From: DTU089 sp964421815
GTDB taxonomy: Bacteria; Bacillota; Clostridia; Oscillospirales; Acutalibacteraceae
Reading direction: 5' to 3'
DNA length: 64,000 bases
Assembly (NCBI GenBank): GCA_964421815.1
Contig: CAYQYT010000001.1
Coordinates: 1-64,000, forward strand
Shown here piece by piece: positions 23,441 to 32,363 of this stretch. The stretch's first letter is position 1; every line of letters starts with the position of its first letter. Both the position numbers and the translations under genes were made by a program. The notes under the pieces were generated by a model. The model had not been told where the DNA came from and did no database searches. It saw only the letters and a list, made by a program, of their open reading frames with translations.

Positions 23441-23710
23441 AATTTGTATTCATTTTTCAATATTCATAATTCATTATTTATTAGACAAGAACGGATTTTT
23501 AAATGAATACCCCGTATTTAAGCTGCTTACTATAATGAATAATTTTACTTTATCATTACACCGTTACCCCATTACCGCTGAAACAGTACAATAATCCATA
23601 AATGGAGACCTATAGATGGGGCAACGAATCTTTCTCTGTCTCATTTTATTTATAAGGCGCTGTTTCTTCCTGAATGTTGTATTTGGTCTGCTTTCTCATA
23701 AAAAAGGTCC

Positions 23711-23739
23711 TTTTCTTTGATAATTCCGTATGCTATAAT
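23711..23739 (+). promoter_or_regulatory. Extended -10 promoter of the ribokinase-AraC gene
   Basis: TATAAT at 23734-23739 preceded by TGC, with a weak TTTTCT at the -35 position 17 bases upstream. Confidence 0.5.
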
Positions 23740-23756
23740 CTAAACGGTGAGTAAAA

Positions 23757-24986
23757 ATGAAAATTCTTAATTTTGGATCATGTAATATAGATTATGTATA
23801 TTCACTGGAGCATATTGTAAATGTTGGGGAAACAGAAACCACACATAAATTGGAAGTTTTTCCGGGTGGAAAAGGGCTGAATCAATCCATAGCTGTTGCC
23901 AAAGCGGGAGCGAAAATATACCATGCCGGATGTGTAGGGTATGACGGCGGAATGTTAACTGATATTTTACAGTGTAATGGGGTGGATATAACATATCTGA
24001 AGACGGTTGACGCTAAAAACGGTCATGCCGTTATTCAAGTGAGTTCAAAAGGCGAGAATTCCATATTTCTTTATCCCGGATCAAATGAAATGATAACCAA
24101 GGATCATATAGACACTGTATTGGAAAACTTTGACAAAGGCGATCTTCTTATTTTACAAAACGAAATAAATTATGTGGATTATATTGTTAAAAAAGCATAT
24201 GAAACAGGTATGTGCATCATCCTTAACCCATCGCCTTTCAACGAAAAAATCTGTAAGGTCAACTTTGATATGCTTTCCTATTTAGTAATCAATGAAGTGG
24301 AATTGATTGGAATTTCGGGATGTTCAGAGCCGGAGGAAGGCTTGGTATACTTAAAAAACCGCTACCCTTCATTAAAGATTATCCTAACATTAGGCGAAAA
24401 AGGTTCGGTGTTATTTGACGGAACGCAAGAGTTTTGGCAGCCGGCTTATAAAGTGAATGTTGTAGATACAACATCTGCCGGGGATACATTTTTGGGTTAT
24501 TTTGTGGCAGAGCTTTCAAAAGGCAAGGCATATTCGCAGATATTAAAAATCGCTTCGGCCGCATCAGCGATTACGGTTTCAAGAAAAGGAGCGGCACCGT
24601 CTATTCCTAATAAAGATGAGTTGATGGCTTTATTTGACGGACTTAAAGAAAGCAAATCCAATGCCAAAAGTAAAGCTCTGTATGAGCAAATAGATAGATA
24701 TATCGAGCAGAATATTAAAACTGCAAATCTTGGGGAACTGTCGGAGGTGTTGGGCTATTCCACTGTTTATACAGGAAGAATGGTGAATAAACTAATGGGA
24801 GAGAGTTTTGCTAAGGTAGTGATTGCGAAAAGATGTAGAATGGCGGCTCACATGCTTTTGAATACCAACAATTCCATTCATGATATCATTAGTATGGTAG
24901 GATATGAAAACGAAAGTTTTTTTAGAAATGTCTTTAAGCAAAAGTATGGTAAAACACCGTCAGAATACAGAAAAGCGAGGAGTTAA
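23757..24986 (+). CDS. PfkB-family sugar kinase fused to AraC-type DNA-binding domain
   Basis: 409 residues. Residues 1-290 are a ribokinase-like PfkB kinase: FGSCNIDYVY start, VFPGGKGLNQSIAVAKAG substrate motif, and the catalytic VVDTTSAGDTFLGYF near 240. Residues 305-409 are an AraC-type double HTH (LGELSEVLGYSTVYTGRMVN and the signature IISMVGYENESFFRNVFKQ). Substrate is probably ribose or a nucleoside, judging from the nucleoside hydrolase that starts 1 base after its stop. The fusion would let one protein phosphorylate the sugar and control transcription, perhaps with substrate as the effector (inference). Confidence 0.88.
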   Translation: MKILNFGSCNIDYVYSLEHIVNVGETETTHKLEVFPGGKGLNQSIAVAKAGAKIYHAGCVGYDGGMLTDILQCNGVDITYLKTVDAKNGHAVIQVSSKGENSIFLYPGSNEMITKDHIDTVLENFDKGDLLILQNEINYVDYIVKKAYETGMCIILNPSPFNEKICKVNFDMLSYLVINEVELIGISGCSEPEEGLVYLKNRYPSLKIILTLGEKGSVLFDGTQEFWQPAYKVNVVDTTSAGDTFLGYFVAELSKGKAYSQILKIASAASAITVSRKGAAPSIPNKDELMALFDGLKESKSNAKSKALYEQIDRYIEQNIKTANLGELSEVLGYSTVYTGRMVNKLMGESFAKVVIAKRCRMAAHMLLNTNNSIHDIISMVGYENESFFRNVFKQKYGKTPSEYRKARS

Positions 24987-24987
24987 T

Positions 24988-25896
24988 ATGACAAACGAAC
25001 AGAGAATAAAAAATTTATCGGTGCCGAGAGGCATAGTTGACGTTGTTTTAGATACAGATGCGTATAATGAAATTGACGATCAGTTTGCAATCTCATATCT
25101 AATTAAGTCAAAAGAAAAACTGAATACCAAAGCAATATATGCAGCGCCTTTTTTAAACGAAAAATCTGTTAGTCCCAAGGACGGTATGGAAAAGAGTTAC
25201 AATGAAATTTTAAAACTTCTTTCACTTTCAGGAGAAAAATGCGATGTTTTTAAGGGGTCGGAAAGGTATCTGGACAACGAAAATACACCGGTTATTTCTC
25301 CTGCGGCACAGGATTTGGCAAAAAGAGCCGAAAACTATTCTCCGGAAAAGCCTCTTTATGTTGTAGCAATAGGAGCTATAACAAATATTGCTTCTGCAAT
25401 ACTTTTGAATCCTGATGTTGCAGAAAATACTGTTGTAGTATGGCTTGGCGGCCACGCTCATCACTATCATCACACAAAAGAGTTTAATATGTATCAGGAT
25501 GTTGCCGCGGCAAGAGTTATAATGCAAAGCGGTGTTCCGTTCGTTCAGCTTCCTTGTATGGGTGTTGCAGACCGGTTTACGGTTTCTAAGCCGGAGCTTG
25601 AATTTTGGCTCAAAGGAAAAAATCCCCTTGCAGACTATCTTGCCCAAAATGCAATAGAAGAGGCAGAGCGTTATGCAAAAGGCAGGGCGTGGACCCGTGT
25701 AATTTGGGATGTCACTGCAGTTGCGTGGCTAATGAATGATTCGCAGCAGTTTATGGAATCAAGAATTATTCCAACACCCATTCCAACTTACGATAATTTT
25801 TATGCAACAAATTATAACGGATACCCCATGAGATATGTTTACAGTATAAAACGCGACAATCTTATGACTGATTTGTTTCAAAAATTGATGAAATAG
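24988..25896 (+). CDS. Inosine/uridine-preferring-type nucleoside hydrolase
   Basis: 302 residues starting at the ATG behind GGAG. The Ca2+-binding N-terminal motif VVLDTDAYNEIDDQFA and a later IWDVTAVAWLM, which supplies the fourth Asp, match the nucleoside hydrolase family that splits N-glycosidic bonds to give ribose and base. GAITNIASAILLNPDV is also typical. Paired with the upstream ribokinase-AraC fusion, it forms a short salvage route: nucleoside to ribose to ribose-5-phosphate. No signal peptide. Confidence 0.88.
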   Translation: MTNEQRIKNLSVPRGIVDVVLDTDAYNEIDDQFAISYLIKSKEKLNTKAIYAAPFLNEKSVSPKDGMEKSYNEILKLLSLSGEKCDVFKGSERYLDNENTPVISPAAQDLAKRAENYSPEKPLYVVAIGAITNIASAILLNPDVAENTVVVWLGGHAHHYHHTKEFNMYQDVAAARVIMQSGVPFVQLPCMGVADRFTVSKPELEFWLKGKNPLADYLAQNAIEEAERYAKGRAWTRVIWDVTAVAWLMNDSQQFMESRIIPTPIPTYDNFYATNYNGYPMRYVYSIKRDNLMTDLFQKLMK

Positions 25897-26021
25897 ACAG
25901 AGCAAATGTTTTGTGACCTGTACTGCTTATGGGAAGCCACTCGGTTATTCCCTCAACAATTCCTAAAAAACAACCTTTAAAAATTCAATAATATCAATGC
26001 TCATTAAACTATCACCCTTAA

Positions 26022-27221
26022 TCAGTCAATGGAAAATTCACCTATAAGCTTATTAATTGAGTGGTTGTTCCAAAAACCTCTTGCGGCAATGCTGACGGTA
26101 TATTCTCCCCTTGCCATGTCCTCAATTCTATAATCGAGAGTTTTCGGCATATCGTTGAGATAATATCGGGACCAAATGCAAATCTGCTTAACAACAGCGT
26201 TATCGCTCTTGCGGCGGACTGTAATTTTATAATCGTTAACTCGGTCAATATCAATTTGAGCCTGAGTGAAATGCAAATTGACATCACTGCCATCTACAAC
26301 GCAATCAAGAACAGAATTTTCTGCAAAAAACGGCTTTACAGGATTGATAAATCTTGCATCGGTGTAAACAAAGCCATCGGGCTCCCAGGGCTTTTCTACA
26401 ATCCAAGTATATCCGAAAAAGCTTTCGGTTATGACATCATAGGGCTTAATTACGACAGTTCCGCTCATGTCGGCTTCAACAATGAGAAACTGTGCCGCAT
26501 CTTCTTCAGGCGGAATAGTACCGTAAACCTTATCAAACTCATCAAGCTCAAAATTCCTAAAACTGCCTGTGCCTACGCTTGTAAAATGCTGCTGATGAAT
26601 ATTGCGAGGGTCATTTACGGGAGCGTGAGAATGGCCGGAAAAATCAATAATCTGCGGATAGTTCATTAGTATATCCGTAATTTCGTCCACGCCCCAAAAG
26701 ACACTGCCGTAAACTGTGCCCGTAATATGCGGATGCTGGAAAAAGAAAATCGGCTTGAAAGGGTCGTCTGCCGCCGCAATATCAAGCTGAGCCTTAATCC
26801 ACTCACGCTTTGCATCGTTGAAATGGCAACCGTTTGTAGTAGTTACGGAAATAAAATGAAAGCCTGCTATAACCTTATGATTATCAGGCTCCAAACCGAA
26901 AACGGCTTTAAATTTTTCTATTGCTTTTTGTTCACCCTCGCTCATATATTCATGGCTCGCCATAGTGAGCATATGCTGTGTTCCCGATTTCAAGGAAGCA
27001 TCGAGAGAAGCTTTGAAATTCTGCATCTGCTCAAGATCACCGCTGTTTGAAAAATCTCCGTTTACATAAACAGCGTCAATCCCTTTATAACTCTGAGTTT
27101 CGGCATATTCATAAGCAAGAGCTATTCCCTTTTCAAAAATATTCTTCCTTTCCGGTGCTTCAGCTTGGTAATGGATATCGCTTGCCGCAATGAAGCGAAG
27201 ACAAGGTTCAAATTTATTCAT
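26022..27221 (-). CDS. Calcineurin-like metallophosphoesterase
   Basis: 399 residues. The two-metal phosphoesterase motifs are present: ASDIHYQ (Asp-x-His), VNGDFSNSGD (Gly-Asp), MASHE where GNHE is usual, FFQHPH and SGHSHAP. The usual Asn-His of GNHE is replaced by Ser-His, which might alter a metal ligand. The C-terminal 130 residues look like an all-beta domain. No signal peptide, so a cytoplasmic role is likely. It is a single gene with its own promoter at 27286-27314. Confidence 0.85.
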   Translation of the reverse strand: MNKFEPCLRFIAASDIHYQAEAPERKNIFEKGIALAYEYAETQSYKGIDAVYVNGDFSNSGDLEQMQNFKASLDASLKSGTQHMLTMASHEYMSEGEQKAIEKFKAVFGLEPDNHKVIAGFHFISVTTTNGCHFNDAKREWIKAQLDIAAADDPFKPIFFFQHPHITGTVYGSVFWGVDEITDILMNYPQIIDFSGHSHAPVNDPRNIHQQHFTSVGTGSFRNFELDEFDKVYGTIPPEEDAAQFLIVEADMSGTVVIKPYDVITESFFGYTWIVEKPWEPDGFVYTDARFINPVKPFFAENSVLDCVVDGSDVNLHFTQAQIDIDRVNDYKITVRRKSDNAVVKQICIWSRYYLNDMPKTLDYRIEDMARGEYTVSIAARGFWNNHSINKLIGEFSID

Positions 27222-27285
27222 GGTTTTATGTATCCCCTTTTCATGTATGTAACTAAGATAAACCTATAATAAATAGCAATTATGA

Positions 27286-27314
27286 ATTTTACCACAGTGT
27301 TTGTATTTAGTCAA
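27286..27314 (-). promoter_or_regulatory. Promoter of the metallophosphoesterase gene
   Basis: Minus strand TTGACT (27314-27309), 17 bases, TAAAAT (27291-27286). Confidence 0.65.
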
Positions 27315-27350
27315 CAGGACGGAAAACTTAATGATTTCCAATCTGAAAAT

Positions 27351-27380
27351 TTGACTTTTACATAATTCAGGTAGTATAAT
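27351..27380 (+). promoter_or_regulatory. Promoter-like sequence upstream of a broken small ORF
   Basis: TTGACT (27351-27356), 18 bases, TATAAT (27375-27380). The ATG at 27379 overlaps the -10 and cannot be its natural start with this promoter. Confidence 0.45.
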
Positions 27381-27581
27381 GAATCGAAAAAAATCAAGAC
27401 AAAGGTTATCCACTTTAAGGAATTTGGATTAAAGTGCAAATCTTTAGGACCTATCAAACGCACAATTAACGACAAACAGAGCTTTGTGCTCACCGTTGCT
27501 TCCCGTGCGGCAATCGGAGCGGCTGCAGTCGGTCTTGCCGCCACAGCGGCAAAAATTATTAAGGCTGTATATAAAAAGTAA
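27379..27581 (+). pseudogene. Small ORF with a frame break in a run of seven A residues
   Basis: ATG at 27379 reads MNRKKS and soon stops, but one base shift at the A7 run (27387-27393) opens a frame of 62 codons: IKTKVIHFKEFGLKCKSLG, then SFVLTVASRAAIGAAAVG, a small hydrophobic segment, and KIIKAVYKK. The second frame has no start codon of its own. It is either a decayed gene, a sequence error, or a case of slippage. A terminator follows. Confidence 0.4.
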
Positions 27582-27603
27582 AATTTGCTATCTAAGCGCA
27601 ATT

Positions 27604-27640
27604 CAGGAGACAGTTATTCATAACCGGTCTCCTGTTTTTT
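27604..27640 (+). terminator. Intrinsic terminator
   Basis: CAGGAGAC / GTCTCCTG with an inner GTTAT/ATAAC pairing, then TTTTTT. Confidence 0.8.
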
Positions 27641-27641
27641 A

Positions 27642-27894
27642 GGCTCTATAATAAATGTTGGGGTAACCAAATAGAGCCTACGAAAATAAGACAAGAAAAT
27701 TAAAAAGTAGAGCATATCGACTTTGTGTTTTCGTAATAGATAAACTTTGTGATGAAAGGTCTTTCACAAGCGTTGCCAAAAAGGTTGACCTATCTGTATC
27801 TACAGTAATTATAATATTTGACATTGTAAGCTATCCGAAAACTGAAATATCTACAGCATTATCTATTCAATATCAAAAAACAGAGGGACTGTAA
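27642..27894 (+). mobile_element. Remnant of an ISL3-like insertion sequence
   Basis: The left end GGCTCTATAATAAATGTTGG (27642-27661) resembles ISL3-family terminal repeats. A frame at 27691-27894 without a start encodes an ISL3-transposase-like segment: YRLCVFVIDKLCDERSFTSV, VDLSVSTVIIIFDIVSYP and ALSI, where complete transposases continue with a DEFKG motif. It stops right there, so only an internal piece survives. Confidence 0.65.
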
Positions 27895-27982
27895 AAAACA
27901 GCCGGAAAAAAAGAACTACAAGCCTACCTTTTTCGGTAAGTTTGTAGTCTTTCCTTTTTCAAGGCTGTTTTTTTACAGCCCC
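27885..27982. repeat. Long imperfect inverted repeat
   Basis: GGGACTGTAAAAAACAGCC at 27885-27903 pairs with a near-complement at 27963-27982, and an inner pair (ACTACAAGCCTACC with GGTAAGTTTGTAGT) lies around 27914-27949. It could act as a terminator or be the end of a small mobile element. Confidence 0.55.
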
Positions 27983-28019
27983 TTATTTTTTGCACTGCCA
28001 CTAAAAGTGGTGAGTAAGT

Positions 28020-28240
28020 GTGCCTTTAACTTCAAGTGATATTCTTTCCTTCGGAAAGAGTGATATTATGCACTTTTCGGCATAGTGATATTGAAATCTT
28101 CGATTTCAGTGTTATTTTATTCGCATAAAACTGTCCGAAGGACAATATCACAATGCGTAGCATTATATAACTGCGAAGCAATATCACTCGCCGTATGGCG
28201 AATAAAACTGCGTGAGTGTCCTCTGGACACTCACGCATTA
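28020..28240 (-). repeat. Hairpin-tree repeat element, copy E5, reversed
   Basis: Read on the minus strand: terminator TGCGTGAGTGTCC/GGACACTCACGCA (28237-28209); outer stem TTTTATTCGC (28207-28198) with GCGAATAAAA (28124-28115); inner hairpins CGCC/GGCG, TGC/GCA, AATGC/GCATT and TGTCC/GGACA with linker GTGATAT; trailing hairpins TGAAATC/GATTTCA, TATGC/GCATA and CTTTCC/GGAAAG with the inverse linker ATATCAC. It lies directly after the GH127 gene and can serve as its terminator. Confidence 0.8.
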
Positions 28241-28247
28241 GTTGCGG

Positions 28248-30059
28248 TTATTTTTTTAAAATCCATACAAGCATATCTGTTTCAACCCGGTTTGCGTAGG
28301 CGAAATAGGGTATGAGCTTGATTTGTGTTTCTTCGTAATCCTGTGTTGCTTCAAAATAAAGACTGTTGTTTTCAGGCTCTTTGTAAGCTTTAAGAATTAT
28401 GTCGGGAACTGAAAATTCGCCCTTTGTGAGTATGCCCTTTTCTTTAATATCAACTCTCAAAGAGTTCAAATCCTCGCCGTTGTCCACACCCTCAAGGCAA
28501 TATACAATGGGTCCTCTCATAACCGCAACACGGCCCGCGTTTGCATGTACCTTTTTGTTGGCGGAAATAAATGTCACGGGCATTTCAAGTTTTAAGCGGA
28601 TTTCTTCTGTTTCCCCCGAGGAAATGTATGCGTAGCCGGCTTTTATTTGAAAATCTTTGTTAATTTCAAAATCCTTGCACCAAGAGGGAATACGCAAAGC
28701 AGCATATTTTTTCGAGTTGTTTTGGATTTTTACTATGATTTCTTCATCTGCAGGGTAGTTGGTAATTTGCTTTACGGTTATGCCCTCAAATTCGGCATCG
28801 GAATTTATGTATTGGTGAACAAAGAGGGTGTCCTCGGTGTAGGAATACATAAAATCGGCTATTGAAGAAATAAATCTTATAACATTGGGGGGACAGCAGG
28901 AACAGTCAAAAACCTCTTTCCGTTGGGTTATGGGATAGCGGTCTCCCCCGTCGGTACACTTGTTGACATCATTAAAGCCCATGTCAATTTCAAGGGGGTT
29001 TTCATAAAAGAAGCCCTTGCCGTCCGTTGATATGCCTGCAAGAACGCCGTTATACATAACCCGTTCCACCGTATCGGCATATTTACCGTCGGGATTTAAT
29101 TTAATCATTCTGTTGGCAAAATACCCCAGGGCAATTGATGCACAGGTTTCCGCATAAGCAGTTCTGTTGGGCAAGTGGTAGTCAACGGTAAAGGATTCTC
29201 CGTGGTGGGTACTGCCCGTTGCACCGGTTATATACATTCTTTTGTCGATAATGTTCATAAAACAGCGCTCTGCCGCGTCGAAAAGTTCTTTGTCATTGTA
29301 TATGTATGCAAGGTCCGCCATGGCGGAGAAAAGATACAACGCTCTTACACAATGCCCGTCCGCGGTTTCTCTTTCTCTCAAGGGCACTTCATCCTGATTG
29401 TACAGGAGATTACAACCGTTATAGAGGTTTTTATCTACATTGTTGTTACCGTGGGCGTCAACAAAGAATTTTGAAAGTTCAAGATAGCGTTTTTCCCCTG
29501 TAACCTTGTAGAGTTTTACAAGAGCCAACTCAATTTCGGGGTGACCGGGTGTAACAAACGCCGCGGATTTGTCTTTAAGGAAAATCTTTTCAATATAATC
29601 CATGTATTTGCACATGGCATCAAGGAATTCCCTTTTGCCCGTGGCTTCATAATAAGCAACGGCGGCTTCGGTAAGATGCCCCGCACAGTATAATTCGTGC
29701 TCATTTCTCTCGGTGAATTTTTTGCCGGTAACAAGGAAATGACTGTTGAAATAGCCGTTTTCATCCCTGTTTTTTATTATTTTTTCAATGGCTTCATCGG
29801 CAATTTTTTCAAGTTCGGCATTTTTGCGGTAATAAAGGGTGTAAGCAAGTCCCTCAATCCATTTTGCCACGTCGGAGTCCCAAAAAACGTGGGGCTGATT
29901 GGGCTCGCCCTCTTTCCAAGCGCAGTCCAGAGCGTCGAAGCGGTGGGTCTCTTTAAATCTGTTATATACGGATTGGAGGGTAACATCGCTTATCATAGTC
30001 TGTTTTTCTTTCCAGAATCCGTCGGTTATTCCGATTTTTTTGCAACTTACTGTTTCCAT
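28248..30059 (-). CDS. GH127-type beta-L-arabinofuranosidase
   Basis: 603 residues, the normal length of GH127 (formerly DUF1680). Typical parts are seen in order: ITDGFWKEKQTMISDVTL at the N-terminus, the (alpha/alpha)6 barrel segment CYAGHLTEAAVAYYEATG (written HELYCAGHLTEAAVAYYEAT), the region GFFYENPLEIDMGF and the metal/nucleophile cluster DCSCCPPNVIRF. Enzymes of this family remove beta-L-arabinofuranose from plant glycans, with a Cys nucleophile. No signal peptide, so substrates would be imported oligosaccharides. It is the second gene of a minus-strand operon with GH78, 18 bases after it. Confidence 0.9.
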   Translation of the reverse strand: METVSCKKIGITDGFWKEKQTMISDVTLQSVYNRFKETHRFDALDCAWKEGEPNQPHVFWDSDVAKWIEGLAYTLYYRKNAELEKIADEAIEKIIKNRDENGYFNSHFLVTGKKFTERNEHELYCAGHLTEAAVAYYEATGKREFLDAMCKYMDYIEKIFLKDKSAAFVTPGHPEIELALVKLYKVTGEKRYLELSKFFVDAHGNNNVDKNLYNGCNLLYNQDEVPLRERETADGHCVRALYLFSAMADLAYIYNDKELFDAAERCFMNIIDKRMYITGATGSTHHGESFTVDYHLPNRTAYAETCASIALGYFANRMIKLNPDGKYADTVERVMYNGVLAGISTDGKGFFYENPLEIDMGFNDVNKCTDGGDRYPITQRKEVFDCSCCPPNVIRFISSIADFMYSYTEDTLFVHQYINSDAEFEGITVKQITNYPADEEIIVKIQNNSKKYAALRIPSWCKDFEINKDFQIKAGYAYISSGETEEIRLKLEMPVTFISANKKVHANAGRVAVMRGPIVYCLEGVDNGEDLNSLRVDIKEKGILTKGEFSVPDIILKAYKEPENNSLYFEATQDYEETQIKLIPYFAYANRVETDMLVWILKK

Positions 30060-30077
30060 AAAAACAACCTCTCTGTC

Positions 30078-32282
30078 TTAAAAACCTTTATAATCAAACA
30101 CCGTATTGTAGGTTCCGCTTTGAAATTCGTATTCCTCGTCATCAAGGTACAAAGTGGCATGGGAGCCGTTGGGGATTGTAAAGCTGAATTTACATTCGTC
30201 ACCCTTTCCTGTGTATTCCCAGGAAGAAATAATTTCGCCGTTTTCCGTGAGAATTCTTGCCTTTGCATAGCCCAATTCCTTTGATGGCAGGGGTCGGAAA
30301 ATGATATGTTTGTACGCAGGTTCGTTGAAGTCGCTGTCTATACCCGCAACGGTGGAATAGAGCCAGTCACCCACACAGCCGTAAGCGTAGTGGTTAAAGG
30401 AATTCATACCCGGTGTGTTGAAATCCCCGTTGGGCATTATGCCGTTCCATCGCTCCCAAATTGTTGTGGCACCTTTGGTAACGGGGTAGAGCCAGGAGGG
30501 GTAGTCCTTTTTGAAAAGGAGTTTATATGCCAGGTCCGTTCTGCCGAGCTTTGTCAGTACGTGGAGAAGATAGGCCGCACCCAAAAATCCCGTTGTCATG
30601 TGGCCTTTTTCTTCAATATCTCGGCAAAGCTTGTCACCCAAAGCGGCAACATCTTCCGCCAGGTCAAAATAAATGGCTAAAACAAGGGCGGTCTGAGTGT
30701 TGTACGGGAATTCCTCCCGGTTTAAATAATGCTTTCTGTATTGGGACACGGTTAAGTTGTAAAGTTCTTTAAAATAACTCATATCTTCCCCGATGACCTC
30801 ACCCATTTTTATAAAAAGGGAGTTGGAGTAGGCAAAGAATGCCGTTGATATTAAACCAACGTCGGTAATACTTGATGCGTCAACTCCGTCGCCGTTAAGA
30901 TCCAACCAATCCCCGAAATTCTGTTTTCTGAGGTCAAACAGACCCCGCTCACTGCCGCGACTTTCCATGTACAGAACCCATTTTTTCATGGAGTCAAACT
31001 GTTCTTTAATAACCGAAGTGTCCCCGTATGTTCTGTAAAGCCAATAGGGGACTATTACACAGGCATCCGCCCAACCGGTAGCACCGCCCAGGTTTTCATC
31101 AAAATCTCCGAACCAAGCGGTCATGGGCTCACACACCATTGGGATAACATGGGGTACTGCGCCGCAACTGTGCTGGTCGCATGCCAAATCGTGAAGCCAT
31201 TTTTTGAAGAATTTGTGGGTTCGGTAGTTAATGGATGCGGTTCTGCAAAACACTTGTGCATCCCCCGTCCAACCCAAGCGTTCATCTCTCTGAGGGCAGT
31301 CCGTGGGAACATCCAGGAAGTTGCCCCTTTGTCCCCAGACAATATTTTCGTAAAGTTGTTGAATTAAATCGTTACCGCAGGCAAAATAGCCCGTGCGTTT
31401 CATATCGGAAAACACCACAACGGCATTGAATTTTTCCGGATCAATTTCGCTGTCTTCAAAGCCCACAAGTTTAATATATCTGAAACCTTGGAATGTAAAA
31501 GTCGGTTTTATTGTGTGGGGCTTGCCGTCGGACACAACATCAACTCTGCATTTGGCACCTCTGAGATTTTCCGTGTAGAAATTGCCGTTTTTGTCCAGAA
31601 CTTCTGCGTGTAAAAGGGTGTAGGTGTGACCTTTTTTGGAAGGAACAACCCACTCCACGTAACCCGTAATATTCTGTCCGAAGTCAATTACTGTTTCTCC
31701 GGCGGGGGTGTGAATAAGTTCCACAGCGGAAAGACGCGCCATTTCCCGAGTTTCTTCACCCTCTTGGGGAATTAAAATGTTTTTATCAATATCATCCCGT
31801 ACTTTTACGGCAAATTCTTCATCGGTATCTGCGGTAAAATCAATGGTTTCACCGTTGTAAAGGTGGGAATAAACAATATTACTTTTTGAACATTTCCAAG
31901 AAGCATCGGAGTAAAAATCCTGTTCACTTGCGTCCGCATATTCAACGTGCAGACAACAAATGAAAGCGGGGGTAAAGCCCGTGTAGTGAATAAGTCTGCC
32001 CGTACCCACACCAACATCAAGGGTGTTACATTCTTCCATCAAATGTGTAACATTGTACTCTTGGTACTGGAGCCGTTTTGTGTATGAGGTCCAACCGGGA
32101 GCGAATATAAATTTGCCAAGAATCTCACCGTTAAAAACAGCCTTGTAAAAACCCAAAGAAGTTATTTGAAGAGTGGCATTTGTCACTTCCTTGTCCATCC
32201 AGAACACACCTTTAAATACGGGGCAAATGTCTCCGAAACATTCGGGTGCTGAAATAAAGTCGGCATTTTTTATGTAACTCAA
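30078..32282 (-). CDS. GH78 alpha-L-rhamnosidase
   Basis: About 734 residues. It has the N-terminal beta-sandwich domains (GFYKAVFNGEILGKFIFAPG, WTSYTKRLQYQEYNV) and the GH78 catalytic barrel with the hallmark DCPQRDERLGWTGDAQVF, AVPHVIPMV, GGATGWADACVIVPYWLYR and the late GATTIWERWNG with a second key Glu. It releases L-rhamnose from plant polysaccharides or glycosides. No signal peptide. I prefer the TTG start at 32282, 8 bases behind AAGGGATG; an ATG at 32291 overlaps that site. First gene of the operon with GH127; the later class II aldolase (59608) could serve rhamnose breakdown. Confidence 0.9.
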   Translation of the reverse strand: MSYIKNADFISAPECFGDICPVFKGVFWMDKEVTNATLQITSLGFYKAVFNGEILGKFIFAPGWTSYTKRLQYQEYNVTHLMEECNTLDVGVGTGRLIHYTGFTPAFICCLHVEYADASEQDFYSDASWKCSKSNIVYSHLYNGETIDFTADTDEEFAVKVRDDIDKNILIPQEGEETREMARLSAVELIHTPAGETVIDFGQNITGYVEWVVPSKKGHTYTLLHAEVLDKNGNFYTENLRGAKCRVDVVSDGKPHTIKPTFTFQGFRYIKLVGFEDSEIDPEKFNAVVVFSDMKRTGYFACGNDLIQQLYENIVWGQRGNFLDVPTDCPQRDERLGWTGDAQVFCRTASINYRTHKFFKKWLHDLACDQHSCGAVPHVIPMVCEPMTAWFGDFDENLGGATGWADACVIVPYWLYRTYGDTSVIKEQFDSMKKWVLYMESRGSERGLFDLRKQNFGDWLDLNGDGVDASSITDVGLISTAFFAYSNSLFIKMGEVIGEDMSYFKELYNLTVSQYRKHYLNREEFPYNTQTALVLAIYFDLAEDVAALGDKLCRDIEEKGHMTTGFLGAAYLLHVLTKLGRTDLAYKLLFKKDYPSWLYPVTKGATTIWERWNGIMPNGDFNTPGMNSFNHYAYGCVGDWLYSTVAGIDSDFNEPAYKHIIFRPLPSKELGYAKARILTENGEIISSWEYTGKGDECKFSFTIPNGSHATLYLDDEEYEFQSGTYNTVFDYKGF

Positions 32283-32301
32283 AAGTATCATCCCTTTTAT
32301 G

Positions 32302-32348
32302 TTGCTTTTTTGTGAAATTATTGTATAATAAACCCATAATTAAGTCAA
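32302..32348. promoter_or_regulatory. Divergent, overlapping promoters for GH78 and ksgA
   Basis: Minus strand (GH78): TTGACT 32348-32343, 17 bases, TACAAT 32325-32320. Plus strand (ksgA): TTGCTT 32302-32307, 16 bases, TATAAT 32324-32329. The two -10 boxes overlap, so the promoters should exclude one another. Confidence 0.65.
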
Positions 32349-32363
32349 GAAAAAGGTTTTTAT

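Noticed and set aside
26061..27050. Plus-strand ORFs opposite the metallophosphoesterase
   Set aside because: Antisense to an intact enzyme gene with all metal motifs.
30306..31578. Several plus-strand ORFs inside the GH78 and GH127 genes
   Set aside because: They are antisense shadows of well-supported glycoside hydrolases.
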